DNA of 64,000 nt, taken from NCBI GenBank assembly GCA_963738345.1, contig CAVTWI010000002.1, positions 5,890,001 through 5,954,000 of the forward strand, read 5' to 3'. Each line of letters begins with the position of its first letter. Within the stretch, counting starts at the first letter, position 1. Source of the DNA: Bog-159 sp963738345. GTDB taxonomy: Bacteria; Acidobacteriota; Terriglobia; Bryobacterales; Bryobacteraceae. Below are positions 1 to 10,682 of this stretch, piece after piece. A program made the position numbers and the translations under genes. Below the pieces are notes generated by a model. It was not told the origin of the DNA, made no database searches, and saw nothing but the letters and a program-made list of their open reading frames with translations.

Positions 1-436
1 CCAGGTAGATCCGGTCGGCAGCCGATGCCAGATAATATTCGCGCGCGCCGGGTGTCTTCAGAAACGCATAGAGAGGCTTGCCGGATTTCTTGAACCGTTC
101 CAGATCCGCGCGAAACTCTTCCAATTTTCCCCAGCCCGCGCTCAGCGATTCGGGCTCCAGCACCACCGCTTTGATGCGCGAATCGACGGCAGCTTTGCGC
201 AGCGTCATCCAGATGCCCGTAACCGTGGGCGCGGGACGCTCCGCCATGGGTCCGAACGGAACTTCCATCGGCGGGCGCTCGGGGATGTCGCCCGATAGTT
301 GCAGTTGCAGCACGGAGTTTTGCGCGATCGCGGGAGGGGTTTCGCGCAGCGAGCGGGCCAGCGCGAAAAAGATCAGAAACAGGCCCAGGACGCACACCAC
401 GAAGCCTGTAATTAAACCGAATAAGAACTTCGCCAT
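1..436 (-). CDS. sppA: Signal peptide peptidase SppA (protease IV), N-terminal part
   Basis: Reads leftward from an ATG at 434-436 and leaves the window with no stop. The first 23 or so residues form one hydrophobic membrane anchor. Then come the features of the large SppA class: a beta strand (VLQLQLSGDIPERPP), a helix in which each remote unit is dated from AAVDSRIKAVVLEP, and the stretch FKKSGKPLYAFLKTPG...YYLASAADRIYL. SppA is a membrane-bound serine protease that degrades cleaved signal peptides in the cell envelope. The catalytic lysine and serine lie beyond the left edge, so activity cannot be judged. Confidence 0.82.
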   Translation of the reverse strand, partial: MAKFLFGLITGFVVCVLGLFLIFFALARSLRETPPAIAQNSVLQLQLSGDIPERPPMEVPFGPMAERPAPTVTGIWMTLRKAAVDSRIKAVVLEPESLSAGWGKLEEFRADLERFKKSGKPLYAFLKTPGAREYYLASAADRIYL

Positions 437-471
437 TCTTATCCGACAGTAGCACAGGGGGTGCGCGCAGG

Positions 472-1626
472 CTATTTCTGAGAGAGTACCGGATAATACC
501 CTTCGCGAGTCTGCACTGTCAGATTCTTAGGCTTTGCTACCAGGCTGATGGTACGGTAGCCGCCCTGCTCAGCCGGTTGATCCGACTTGTATCCCAGGCT
601 GTACTGGTTGCGCAACTCTTCCTCGATTTTGGTGTAAATGTTATCGACGGTCTGCTTGTGTGTGACTTCGAAATAAGCGCCGCCGGTTTCCTTTGAGATG
701 CGCTTTAGGATCTTCTTGCCATCGGGCCGCTCTTCCTGTTGGGGCCTTCCGCCACCGCGCCCCATTCCGCCGCCACGTCCCATGCCCCCCCCATGTCCGA
801 AGCCGCCGGGCATTCCCTCGCTCGAACCGAAATAGATGGAGTAGACCAAGGTATCGGAACGTTGGGCAGCCTCGATAGCTTCCGAAAGCGGGACTTTGCT
901 GCCGCGGTCGACACCGTCTGAGAGCACGACCACCGCCTTACGGCCCTTCTGTTTCTTCATTAGATCGTCGCCGGATGCCAGAAAGATGGCGTCATATAAC
1001 ATGGTGCCGCCGCCTCGCCGCATGCCGCCTCCGCCTCCGCCCCCGCGGCGTCCGCCCCCTCCGCCGCCTGGATAACCACCGCCAGGGTAACCGCCACCGC
1101 CTCCGCCATTGCCGCCGTTCCCGCTTTGCTGTTGACTGTCGTCCGCATTGACTTCGAGCTCATGCAGCGCCTTATTCAGCTTTTGGCGGGACTGCGTGAG
1201 ATCCTGCAACAGCTCCACCTGATGATCGAAATGCAGCACAAATGCCTGATCTTTACCTTCCCGCAGCACGTGTTCGAAAAAGCTGTAACTTGCCGATCGC
1301 TCCGCATCGATGACATTGCGCTGGCTACGGCTGGTATCGACTAACACCCCCAGACTCAGGGGCCAGTCGGTATCGCGCGAGAAATAGGTGATCACCTGCG
1401 GCTTCCCGTCTTCCTGCAGAACGAAATCTTCTTTATTTAAATCGGAAACCAAGTGTCCATCTTTGTTTCGTACCGTGGCGAATAGATTGACGACGTTCAC
1501 GTCGGAAGTGAAGGTGGGGGTAGCCGGCTTGGCTGTAGTGTCTGTCTGCTGGGCCAACAGCAGCTTTGCCGCTGGAAACAGAGGTAGCATTGCGCACAGG
1601 CGGCGGCGGGTAATCGGGATTTGCAT
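472..1626 (-). CDS. Acidobacteria-type VWFA-domain secreted protein
   Basis: 384 residues. An N-terminal signal peptide (RRRLCAMLPLFPAAKLLLAQ) is followed by a short beta domain (VNLFATVRNKDGHLVSDL, EDFVLQEDGKPQ) and a von Willebrand A domain whose MIDAS motif reads DTSRS near residue 93. This layout is that of the VWFA-related family that is greatly expanded in Acidobacteria. Two glycine-rich stretches interrupt the VWA fold, at about residues 167-205 and 272-295, and probably form flexible loops. The C-terminal part (SLGYKSDQPAEQGGYRTI...) is typical of the family. The molecular role is unknown; it is likely an envelope or exported metal-dependent binding protein. Confidence 0.85.
   Translation of the reverse strand: MQIPITRRRLCAMLPLFPAAKLLLAQQTDTTAKPATPTFTSDVNVVNLFATVRNKDGHLVSDLNKEDFVLQEDGKPQVITYFSRDTDWPLSLGVLVDTSRSQRNVIDAERSASYSFFEHVLREGKDQAFVLHFDHQVELLQDLTQSRQKLNKALHELEVNADDSQQQSGNGGNGGGGGGYPGGGYPGGGGGGRRGGGGGGGMRRGGGTMLYDAIFLASGDDLMKKQKGRKAVVVLSDGVDRGSKVPLSEAIEAAQRSDTLVYSIYFGSSEGMPGGFGHGGGMGRGGGMGRGGGRPQQEERPDGKKILKRISKETGGAYFEVTHKQTVDNIYTKIEEELRNQYSLGYKSDQPAEQGGYRTISLVAKPKNLTVQTREGYYPVLSQK
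1011..1125. repeat. Low-complexity GC-rich tract encoding poly-glycine
   Basis: Imperfect repetition of GGN codons within the VWFA gene. On the minus strand it encodes runs such as GGGYPGGGYPGG and RRGGGGGGGMRRGGG. A shorter similar tract lies at about 745-810. Both look like slippage-driven expansions in a loop of the VWA domain. Confidence 0.7.
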
Positions 1627-1660
1627 CGCATGGTTAACGATGCGTCCGCGGCATATCAGG

Positions 1661-2470
1661 TTACATTTGAGCGGTCTGTCGAGTGGGATCTCCCCAAACC
1701 CGTGTTAAGGCCAGCAGCGCGGGCATCACCATCGCAAACAGCGCCACTAACTGCAAGGCGGCGATGGGCCTTGGCGTCATATAGGCCAATCCGTAGAAGC
1801 CGTAGACGATGATGGGCAGGCTATTGAATGTCGCTCCCGTACCGGCTTTCCGGTCCTGGCGCAGCCAGAGCCAACCGGCCGCCAGGTAGATCGTAAACGT
1901 TGTCAGGAGCCAGCCGAAATAATTCTGGAGGGGCACGCCGAAGTACGTACCGCCACGCTCCCAAATCCAATTGCCGGCCGCCGCCATACCCGGATCCATA
2001 ACCGCATCCCAGCCGGTCATTACCACCGCCGCAACCAGCGCTTCGCAGACCAGCGCGATAGCCGGCCTCAACTGGAGTCCGCCGGTCAAACTCCTACCGA
2101 CCATCCACGAAGGATAAATCATCATGAACCACGCCAGCGGGATGATAACGGGTACGTGACCGAGTTTCGCGCCCAGCAGATCGCTGTAGTGATAAGGGCC
2201 GTAAATCCACCCCGTACGCACGCCGACCTCTTCCAACAGGTATGAGACCACCGCGGCTATGACGAAGAATATGGCGGTGGTTCGCCACCCGGCACTGGCG
2301 GCGCAATGCAGGATCGCAAACAAAACGAACACGAGCGTAAACCCGATATTGCCCAAGCCTGGAAGCTTCGTCCAGTACCAGAGCCCTTCGGTAAGGATCA
2401 AATATACTACGGCAACGAAGAGAACCCAGGTTGCCCACATCACGAAGGAATTGGTCTTGCGAATCGCCAT
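1661..2470 (-). CDS. Carotenoid biosynthesis protein, CruF-like hydratase family
   Basis: 269 residues with about seven hydrophobic segments. The family signature is visible around EEVGVRTGWIYGPYHYSD and VIIPLAWFMMIYPSWM, with WDAVMDPGMAAAGNWIWERGG further on. In characterised members (CruF, bisanhydrobacterioruberin hydratase) the protein hydrates the psi end of acyclic carotenoids in the membrane. No other carotenoid gene is in the window, so the substrate is not known. It stands alone between the VWFA gene and a divergent small membrane-protein gene. Confidence 0.8.
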   Translation of the reverse strand: MAIRKTNSFVMWATWVLFVAVVYLILTEGLWYWTKLPGLGNIGFTLVFVLFAILHCAASAGWRTTAIFFVIAAVVSYLLEEVGVRTGWIYGPYHYSDLLGAKLGHVPVIIPLAWFMMIYPSWMVGRSLTGGLQLRPAIALVCEALVAAVVMTGWDAVMDPGMAAAGNWIWERGGTYFGVPLQNYFGWLLTTFTIYLAAGWLWLRQDRKAGTGATFNSLPIIVYGFYGLAYMTPRPIAALQLVALFAMVMPALLALTRVWGDPTRQTAQM

Positions 2471-2533
2471 GTATCGCTACATTATATTCAGCGCGTGGGA
2501 AGACCGCGCGGGTCGTAGAATCGTAAAAGCGCC

Positions 2534-2995
2534 ATGTATTTTATTCAAGTCATTTTGTTGATGTTCGTGCTGCCCGTGGCTTCCGTAACCATTGCGGAGG
2601 TCCGATCTCCGCACCCTGCGAATATGGTCTTCCTAATGGGGCAGTGGTTTGTTTTCTGGGCCGTCGGCGTTCGCCTCTTCGTTGCGGGCGCGCGGCAGGT
2701 GGCTCAGCCCGGGTTCACGGCCGAGCAGATCTTCGATATTCACGACTCCAAATCGTTTGCCATCGTCCGCGAACTTGGATTCGCCAACTTGTCCGTAGGC
2801 TTGCTGGGAATCTGCAGCGTTGTCCGGCCTGGGTGGATTGTGCCGGAGGCCCTGGTGGGCGGCCTATATTACGGTTTGGCCGGAGCCGGTCATATCCCAC
2901 GGAAGGCCAAGAACGCGAAGGAGTACACCGCCATGGTCTCCGACGCATTCGCGTTTGTAGTGCTGCTGCTATTCCTTCTGAGAACCCTGGTCTGA
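2534..2995 (+). CDS. Small integral membrane protein, DUF6790-like
   Basis: 153 residues with four predicted membrane segments, near residues 3-20, 33-50, 85-110 and 130-150. The sequence FTAEQIFDIHDSKSFAIVRELGFAN and the end pattern resemble the uncharacterised DUF6790 family; this is recognition by eye. Divergent from the carotenoid gene. The last 27 bases overlap the convergent 3' end of malQ. Function unknown. Confidence 0.7.
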   Translation: MYFIQVILLMFVLPVASVTIAEVRSPHPANMVFLMGQWFVFWAVGVRLFVAGARQVAQPGFTAEQIFDIHDSKSFAIVRELGFANLSVGLLGICSVVRPGWIVPEALVGGLYYGLAGAGHIPRKAKNAKEYTAMVSDAFAFVVLLLFLLRTLV

Positions 2996-5220
2996 CGAAT
3001 TGACGCGCCCCGTCCGCACCAGCCAGTTCCGGAACATCGCCACGAAATCCCGCGCTACCGGCGCGGTGCGCAGTTCTTCCAAGGTGAACTTCATCTTGCG
3101 GCTCCAGTTCGGATATTGCCAAGTGGTGGCGGGCAGATTTTGCTGGGCGATCTCCTTGGTCAGATCCTCCTGATTGACGGCCAGTAATTGCGACGGCGTC
3201 AGCGCCAGGAAGCCGATCACGGCGTTATGCAATTCGCCGGTCATCTCCGGCATTAGCGCGGCGGAAGTGGCGGAGTAGGAGGGTAGCAAAGCCAGGCCGT
3301 GCAGGACATCGAGCACGCGCTGTTTCTCGACGGCGCGATCCTCGACTTGCCGGTGATACGTGGCATCGTCCGGAAACATGCCGGCCCGGCGGCGCGCCTC
3401 GATATCCTCGCCCGTCCAAAAGCCCGCGAGCGTGGGCAGATCGTGGGTAGTGGAAGAGACCAGCGCCCGCTCGGGATATTCGCCGTAGGTCTTGAAACTG
3501 CCATCCGCGTGCTTTTCAAAATAAAAGAGCCGGTAGCTTAAGATGCCGAAACGGTCCAGGGTCTCGCGTACGAAGGGTTCAACGGTGCCGAGGTCTTCGC
3601 CGATAATCACTACCTGCTGGCGCACGCTTTCGAGGGCCAGGATGCGGATCAGGTCGTCGTAATTCTCGCGGACGTAGGCGCCTTCGCTGGCATCCGAGCC
3701 CTCTGGAATCCAAAACAGGCGGAAGAAACGCATCACATGATCGATACGCAGGGCACCGCCGTGACGGCAATTCTTGCGGATCGATTCAGTAAACAGGCGG
3801 TAACCGTTATCGCGATGTTGGTCTGAACATGGCGGCGGGAAGCCCCAATCCTGTCCTTTAGGAGCGAAGTCGTCGGGAGGGGAACCAACCCGCGCGCCCG
3901 ACGCAAAAAAGGGGCGCTGCGCCCACAGGTCCGCGCCGAAACGGTCGGTGGCCAGGGCCAGATCGTGATACAGCCCGATCGACAGCCCGCGTTTGCGAGC
4001 GTAAGCCTGGGCCGCGGCCAGTTGCAGCGAGAGTTGCCATTGCACGTAGCTATAAAACAGAACCCGGCGCCAGTGTTTCTTGCGGAAGGCTGCGGTTTCG
4101 GGCGAATCGGGATCCTGGTAGGGGGCCGGCCAGTCTGGCCATGTCCACAGGTCGGGGTTGCAGCTCGTGCAGGTGCTCGTCGAGCGCGCAATATGTGGCG
4201 AAGCGTTCCAGCAGGTCGCCCTCGTCCGCCAGAAATCTGCGGAACTGCCCAGCTCGTGCTGACCCGGCCCGGTATTCGCGCAAGAATTCGGCAAAGGCAA
4301 GCTTCAGAAAACGTAGTTTCCACGCACTGACTTGCTCATATTCGACAAACTCGGAATCTCGCAGGGCGGCCAGTTGGCGCTGGGTGGCCGGCTCGTTCCA
4401 GAGACAATGCGCCCGCCGCGACCGCTCGAAATCGGGTATGGATTCCACATCGAGATACAGATAGTTCGGATAAAAGATGCATTCCGGCAGATACGGACTG
4501 GTGTTATAAGGCCGCCGATTGTAAATGGCGTGCAGCGGATTCAGGGCGATGAAACTGGCCTTGGCATCGTCCGCGATCCAGTCGATGATGCCGTGCAGAT
4601 CGCGCAGATCGCCTGCGCCCCAGTTGCGGGCCGAGCGCACGCCGTAGAGCGCCAGCGCGATGCCCGCCGCCTTGCCGCCATCCGCCAGCGCCGGATGCGC
4701 GTAAGCGCGGGCGGGCGTCACGATCAAGCCGGGTATCTTGCATGCAGGTCTGCCGAGCCGCACGTGCACATCGTGATAGCCCAACGGCAGGTCCGTGGGC
4801 AGCGATGATCTGCTTGCGCATATAGTGGCTTGCCGTCGAGTTCCGTCGCGCCCGATTCCGAATAGCTGCCCAGCGGGAATTCCAGGTGATGCGCCGGCGC
4901 CGGTTTCTTCGCGGATATCGATGTGGGCGGTCTCCGCGGCCATTGACGCCGGCGCGTGTAGAGGCAGTTCGACGGCTGTCGCCTTGAGTCACCACCAGGC
5001 ATGGCGGAGCCAACCGCGTCCACTCCTTGCGTTGGCGCGCCTCGATCGAAGCGCGCAAGCTTTCGGCGCTTTCCGCATGTACCCCCAAGCCTTTCAGGAT
5101 GGCGCGCTTGGTTTCGTCGGAAGTAACATGCTTGCGGCCCCAGATATCCCAATATTCGGGGTCGATGCGCCACAGGCGAGCGGCGAGATCGAGCAATTGC
5201 GCATAGTTTTCAGATTGCAT
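2969..5220 (-). CDS. malQ: 4-alpha-glucanotransferase (amylomaltase), with apparent frameshifts
   Basis: GH77 enzyme that transfers malto-oligosaccharide segments between alpha-1,4-glucans in the cytoplasm. The start is taken at MQSENYAQLLDLA (ATG at 5218-5220). Conserved stretches lie in different frames: YHDVHV, RSARNWGAGDLRDLHGIIDW, LNPLHAIYNRRPYNTSPYLP, EHLHE, then NPDLWTWPDWPAPYQ, ALRIDHVMRFFRLFWIP, IIGEDLGTVEP and STTHDLPTLAGFW. These include the expected nucleophile Asp (RIDHVMRF), acid/base Glu (GEDLGT) and HDLPT residues. At least four shifts are needed: about 5000, two between 4950 and 4790, and about 4160. At 4160 dropping one base restores the frame. Every catalytic block survives, so sequence errors are more likely than decay. 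Confidence 0.85.
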
Positions 5221-5272
5221 GGAGGGACGTATCTTGATTTTACAAGACACGTCTTACCAATTGCTTAGCCGG

Positions 5273-6908
5273 TCAGGGCCGCTTACTTGCCACTTGCGTT
5301 GTTAGTGAGAGGTTCTCGATATTCCAATACGCATACGGGCGGATCGATGCGGCTTTTACGTTGTGCAGCGAGGGTGATACGGCGATCAACGTGTTCTTAT
5401 TCAAAAGATATAGGAAGGGGGATTGCTCCCAGGCGATCTCCTGTACGCGGTCGAATAGTTTCTTCCGCTTCACGGGATCGCTGGTGGCAGCCTGCGCCTG
5501 CATAAGCCGGTCGATCTCCGCTTCCCATGGCGTACCCGGCGTCTTCTGGCTGGGATTCCACTGATGATTGCTAGCCGAACTCAGCCACACATTCATTTGC
5601 AGATTGGGATCGAGATCCACGTTGGCCATACCCAGCAGGCACGCTTCGTAGGAAAAGCTTTTGGTCAGCCGTTCGATCAATGAAGCAAAGTCCAGCGTGA
5701 CAATGTTCAGTTTGATGCCGATCGAAGCCAGGTCCTGTTGGATCATGGCGGCCATTTTCTCGCGAGATACATTGCCGGCGTTGGTTATGACCGAAAACTC
5801 GACCGGGTGTCCTTGCCGGTCGCGTAGCGTCCCACCCTTCAGTTCAAAACCATCCTGCGTAAGCCGCCGCAAAGCGGCCGCGTGGTCGAAGGGTACTGCC
5901 TTCAAGTTGGTGTTATACCAATGGCGGTTGGCCGGAGAAATCGGACCGACCGCCGGGCTGGCGTGTCCATGATAGACCACACGGCACAGATCGTCGCGAT
6001 TGATGGTCTGCAGAATGGCGCGCCGGAAAGCGGTGGAGCGGAACCATTGCTTCTTGAATTCGGGCAACGGTGAACCGGGCGCTTGATTGAACCACAGTAG
6101 TTCCGATTCGAGTCCCGGACCGATGTCACTCACGGCCGACGGTGTGTCTACTGCCAATTTCTCGAAGTTATCCGGCGCCACGCTGTTAATCAAATGCAGT
6201 TCGCCGCGTTCGAACCGAACCATCTCCATAGTGCGGTTCTGTTGGATCGATAGCCGGACCGAATCCAGATAAGGTAGCGCGCGGCCGCGCGTATCACGCT
6301 TCCAGTAGTTGGGATTCTTTTTCAATACAAGTTCGGAACCGGGCTTGTAGTCCGCTACATAGAAGGGCCCCAGCACGGCCGCTTCTTTCTTCGGCGACTT
6401 AGCCGACATGATAGCTACCTGGTCGAAGAGGCGTTCCATGCCGGATACCACCGACGGAAAGACGATGGTCAATTTATAAGGCCCCGAAACGGTGATCTCA
6501 GCTTGGCCGGCTCCTGACCGGAACGCGTCGCCCACCGGCGCATGCAGCTTCGGATCCGTCGCCATGCGCATGGTCTCGGCTACATCCTCAGCCGTGAAAG
6601 GCGTGCCATCCGAGAATTTCAGACCTTCGCGAATCTGAAAGTGATACTCGTTTGCCGCCGTTATCGATCTTCCAGGAAGTGGCGAGTTCCGGTTCGATCT
6701 CTTGCGTGGAGCGATTCACGCGGATGAGTACGCCGCCCGTAAGATACCGCACCACTTCCGAAGGATCGTCTTCCACTAACAGCGGATTGAATGTCTTGGG
6801 CTCGCCTTGGAGACAGAAACGTAACTCGCCACCGTACTGACCGTAAACCGGACCTACCGGAAGTAGCAATGCTGCCAGCAATGCCAAAAGAAGGGATCGT
6901 CGTTTCAT
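5273..6908 (-). CDS. ABC transporter solute-binding protein, family 5 (peptide type)
   Basis: The start is set at MKRRSLLLALL (6908), which begins a clear signal peptide ending near VYGQYGG. The mature start ELRFCLQGEPKTFNPLL and the later YLDSVRLSI..., ETMRMATDP and FDRVQEIAWEQSPFLYLLN are typical of DppA/OppA-type binding proteins. The protein would capture peptides or similar solutes outside the inner membrane. A single frameshift near 6640 breaks the reading (GGKRVS then FQIREGLKFSDGTPF in the next frame). The start follows the preceding gene's stop by one base, so they are translationally coupled. No permease is adjacent; a matching-type ATPase lies at 10683 on the other strand. Confidence 0.82.
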
Positions 6909-6909
6909 A

Positions 6910-9330
6910 CTAAGCCGTAGCTGCAATTTCTATGGGGGGCTCCGGATAAACGGTCATCCGGTATTTCTTTCGAAGCTGTTTCGCCTTATACATGCGCTTG
7001 TCGGCTTCCGCTAATAATTCCTCCGCGTCAACGCCATCGTCTGGAAAGTATGCCTCGCCGATACTCATCGATACGCCCGCGCCGGTGGGCATGCCGGTGC
7101 CCACTGCGATCTGCCGGATCTCGGCGATGCGGTTTTGTATAGAGCGCCGGTCGCTGCCAGGAAGCAGCAGCACGAATTCGTCGCCGCCCATGCGCGCCAC
7201 ATAATCGTACTCGCGGCAGCGATTGCGCAGCGCCTCCGAGATCAGCCGCAGCACTTTGTTGCCTTCCAGATGGCCGAAGCGGTCATTAATCTGCTTGAAA
7301 CCGTCGAGATCGCATACCACTACACAGAGTGGTTCGCCGCCTCGCTTGCAGCGCGCCACTTCGCTATCCAGCCGCAAGAAAAGGGAACGCGCATTAGGCA
7401 ATCCGGAAAGGTAATCGGTGGTAGCGGAGTCTTCTACCTGGCGGAAGATCAGAGCATTCTCCACGGCCAGCGATACCTTGCTGCTGATGGCCAGCAGGAT
7501 GCGCAAGTGATCGCGGGAGAAGGCGTCGCGCTCGGCGCGGTAAAGGGTCATCACGCCGATCGCGCCGCTCAGACCTTCGAGCGGCACTGCCAGCGCCGAC
7601 CGCAGCGTACTGAACTTAGCTGGGTCCGCCAGATATCCCGGTTCCACCGAAGGATTGCCATTCAGAATCGGCTTGCGATTCTCCGCTACCCATCCGGATA
7701 GGCCTTCGCCGACTGGTATCTCCAGTGACGAGAACAGGCGGAAGTCTTCGCCGTTCACATAGCGGGGAATCAGTTTCTGCTCCACCCGGACGTAGATGGC
7801 GATGGCATCGTAAGGAACGATCTTTTTCAGGCGGGCCGCCACCACCGAAAGTGTTTCATCCAGGCTGAGCGAATTTCCCAGGTCTTGCACCAGTTCGAAG
7901 AGCAATTGGACTTCCTGGCGCGCGGCGGCGATGGAACACAGAAAGTCGTATTCGCTGCCTGGAGCGGCATGCGGTGCAGCACCCTGAAATCCGGCCGCCG
8001 GTTCGGAGCCACGTTCCATGATCATGTCGGTGGAAAGCTTGGCCGTAATCTCCGGTGGTAGCCTGCGCCATGCGCTCAAGCTCGACGTAATGTTCCTGCA
8101 AGATGCCGACGACACGCGGATCGAAGCTTCGGCCGGACTGCGCCACCACTTCGCTCATGGCATCGTCAGGTCAGCGCGCGCCGGTACTGGCGATCGGAAG
8201 CTAGCGCATCCAGACAATCGACCGCCGACAGGATGCGCGCGCCGATGGGTATCTCCTCGCCGCGCAGACCGTAGGGATAACCCGATGCCGTCCCATTTCT
8301 CGTGATGGGCGCGAACAATGGGCGCCACTGGGTAAGGGAACGAAACGCGCTCCAGGATCTCCGCGCCCACCACCGGGTGGATCTTCATCTTCTCGAACTC
8401 TTCCGGCGTGAGCCGGCCCGGCTTGGAGATGATGTGTTCGGGTACCGCCAACTTACCAATGTCGTGCAGCAGGGCCGCCGCTTTCAGCGCTTCCAATTCC
8501 TGCTCGGCCAGCCCCAAGTGCTTGCCGACTTCGACGGCGTAGACCCGTACGCGGCGCAGATGTTCGTGAGTGGTGTGGTCTTTGGCTTCGATGGCCAGAG
8601 CCAGCGCTTCGATGGTCCGCATGTGCAGGCCGGCGATAGATTCCACGTGCTTACGCTCATCTTCGAGACGCGCCAGGTATAGCTGATAAGAACGATAAAT
8701 CAGGTAGATCACCGGAAGCAACACTATGGAACCCTGCCAGTGAAGTTGCTTGGTGAAGAGACTAATGATCCACGCCACCGATGCGCCTACCAGATAGAAC
8801 GGAAACGACCAGAAGTAACAGTTGTGCCATGTGGCGCCGAAGCGTTTTCCCTCGGATAGTGAGATTACTTCCGCAATCGGAACCGTGTTCAGAAGATAGT
8901 AGGCCAAGCCCGTTCCGATCAATAGGAGCGGACCAATGTGCTCAAACCGGCGCAGAAGATTCCAGTGGTAGAACGAATAAGCCAGGGTCACTGCAATCGC
9001 GGTGTTCGCAATGCTGAACATGACCTGAAACGCTTTGGGGCGCTGCTTCGATTTCCAAAGGCACTGTACCACCGTGCCCGCACAGCCAATCATTAAGGCC
9101 TCGGCCGCGTTCAAGTCGGCGATGCCGACGAACACGAACAGGAAGCAGACCGACATCGTACCGCGGATTCCCGGTAGACTTACCTTAAGTCCCGCAGCCA
9201 GTCCCGATAGAATCAAATAAAAGCAGAAGCGGTAGAGATCGTCGGACTGCCAGTGGTAAAGCGTCATGCCGATGACGCCGAGTCCGGCAATGCTGACCAT
9301 CGCCACATACAGCTTTGCTTTGAGATTCAT
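6910..9330 (-). CDS. Membrane HD-GYP / GAF / GGDEF cyclic-di-GMP protein, with apparent frameshifts
   Basis: Reads as one protein of about 800 residues. Residues 1-220 hold six or seven membrane segments. An HD-GYP phosphodiesterase domain follows (LLHDIGKLAVPEHII and, after frame repair, HHEKWDGIGYPYGLRG). Then a GAF domain (DLGNSLSLDETLSVVAARL) and a diguanylate cyclase domain with an intact MGGDEF. An RxxD inhibitory site (REYD) sits five residues before GGDEF. Such proteins both make and break cyclic-di-GMP at the membrane. Frameshifts occur near 8285 (a GGG that should be GG: GIG-Y) and near 8060. The start overlaps the stop of the sigma-54 regulator as ATGA, so the two form one operon. 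Confidence 0.85.
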
Positions 9331-10445
9331 ATGGACAGCACCGGGGAAGAGTACGCACCGTCGTTAGCGCGCGTCTTGTATTCCTTCAGCCTGCGCAGCA
9401 GTGTGCGTCGCGAGATACCCAGCAGATCGGCCGCAATATCCTGCCGGCCCCCGGATTTTTCCAGAGCTTCACGAATCACTTGTTCTTCCAGGCCGCCCAA
9501 TTGTTGCTTCAACTCGGGCCGCAAGGCGACTGACGGGGCGCGCGGCCGCAGGTTCAGATCCTCCGCGGAAATCTCCCAACTCTCAGCCAGCACCGCCGCG
9601 CGGGTGATGGCATTGCGCAACTCACGCACATTGCCGGGCCAGGAGTGGTCTTCCAGGGCGGCCAGAGCCTCGTCGCTGAAATCGAGACGCGGATCCACCT
9701 GGTGAAGAAAGTGGTAAGCCAGTGGCGCAACATCATCCACCCGCTCGCGCAGGGGTGGCACCTGTATGCTCACCTGATTGAGCCTGTGGTACAGGTCGCC
9801 GCGGAAGGTGCCGGCTTCCACCGCTTCTTCCAAATTCTTATTGGTGGCCGCCACGATGCGCGCATCCACCGCGACTTTGCGCGTGCCGCCCAGCCTGTAA
9901 TAAGGAACGCCATCTAGCACGCGCAGCAGTTTCACTTGCATTTTGGCGTCGAGCTCGCCGATCTCGTCGAGGAACAGTGTTCCGCCGCTGGCGAGTTCGA
10001 ACATGCCGGCCTTCTGCCCGTCCGCGCCGCTAAACGCTCCCTTTTCGTAGCCGAACAGTTCGCTCTCTACTAAGTGGTCCGGCAGTGCGCCGCAGTTAAC
10101 GTCGACCCAGGGGCGCTCGCAGCGAAGCGAAAAGTTGTGCACGGCGCGCGCGACGACTTCTTTTCCGGAACCGCTTTCTCCCCCGATCAGTACCGTGGCA
10201 TTGGTGCGCGCAATCTTCTCCACCAGGCGGAACACGCCTTTCATGCGCTCGCTTCTGACTATGGCCCCCCCCAGAATATTGTTCTCGTCCTGGGCCTGAG
10301 CGGCTTTCAAGTGGTCCTGTGAGTACCGCGGGTCAGAGTCGCCGTCGTGCCCGCCTGGGAGGTTATGGCGGGTTACCGCGCGATGCAAATTGAAGCGGCC
10401 CGTATTGCCGGTCTCCAATGTGTGTATCTTCGCGGTCATTGCCAT
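9327..10445 (-). CDS. Sigma-54-dependent transcriptional activator (AAA+ and Fis HTH, no receiver)
   Basis: 372 residues. The first 60 or so residues hold no recognisable sensor. The AAA+ domain has Walker A GGESGSGKE, the sigma-54 contact loop GAFSGA (usual form GAFTGA), Walker B GGTLFLDEIGEL and the arginine region FRGDLYHRLN. A Fis-type helix-turn-helix ends the protein (DIAADLLGISRRTLLRRLKEY). It would use ATP to open sigma-54 promoters. With no receiver domain, control must come through another partner or through expression. The T-to-S change in the loop is conservative. The 237-base gap upstream, shared with the divergent ABC ATPase gene, shows no convincing -24/-12 element. Confidence 0.9.
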   Translation of the reverse strand: MAMTAKIHTLETGNTGRFNLHRAVTRHNLPGGHDGDSDPRYSQDHLKAAQAQDENNILGGAIVRSERMKGVFRLVEKIARTNATVLIGGESGSGKEVVARAVHNFSLRCERPWVDVNCGALPDHLVESELFGYEKGAFSGADGQKAGMFELASGGTLFLDEIGELDAKMQVKLLRVLDGVPYYRLGGTRKVAVDARIVAATNKNLEEAVEAGTFRGDLYHRLNQVSIQVPPLRERVDDVAPLAYHFLHQVDPRLDFSDEALAALEDHSWPGNVRELRNAITRAAVLAESWEISAEDLNLRPRAPSVALRPELKQQLGGLEEQVIREALEKSGGRQDIAADLLGISRRTLLRRLKEYKTRANDGAYSSPVLSI

Positions 10446-10682
10446 ACCAGTAACATACGCTCTACAAGCCCTATATTGAAATCAATTGCCGGATATGAAA
10501 GTACTTCTTGTACCAATATAATGAGAAGGTTATGGCCCGTGTTGATATCTTTGGCAATAGACCGGCTACAGTTAACGGGAACGGTAAGTAGTCTGAAGAT
10601 AACCTTGGATAACTGACTATCTAACGAAAGGCAACTTGTTCTGGTTGGCGCGGCATGGCCATGGTTGTAGTGGGTCAAAACC

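Noticed and set aside
472..1626. PE_PGRS-like or adhesin repeat protein
   Set aside because: The glycine tracts are loop insertions in a VWA domain with a MIDAS motif and signal peptide.
10446..10682. Sigma-54 promoter (a TGGCGC...TGGCC stretch near 10645) in the divergent gap
   Set aside because: The GG-to-GC spacing is 9 rather than 10 and the -12 element lacks TTGC, so it does not fit the consensus.
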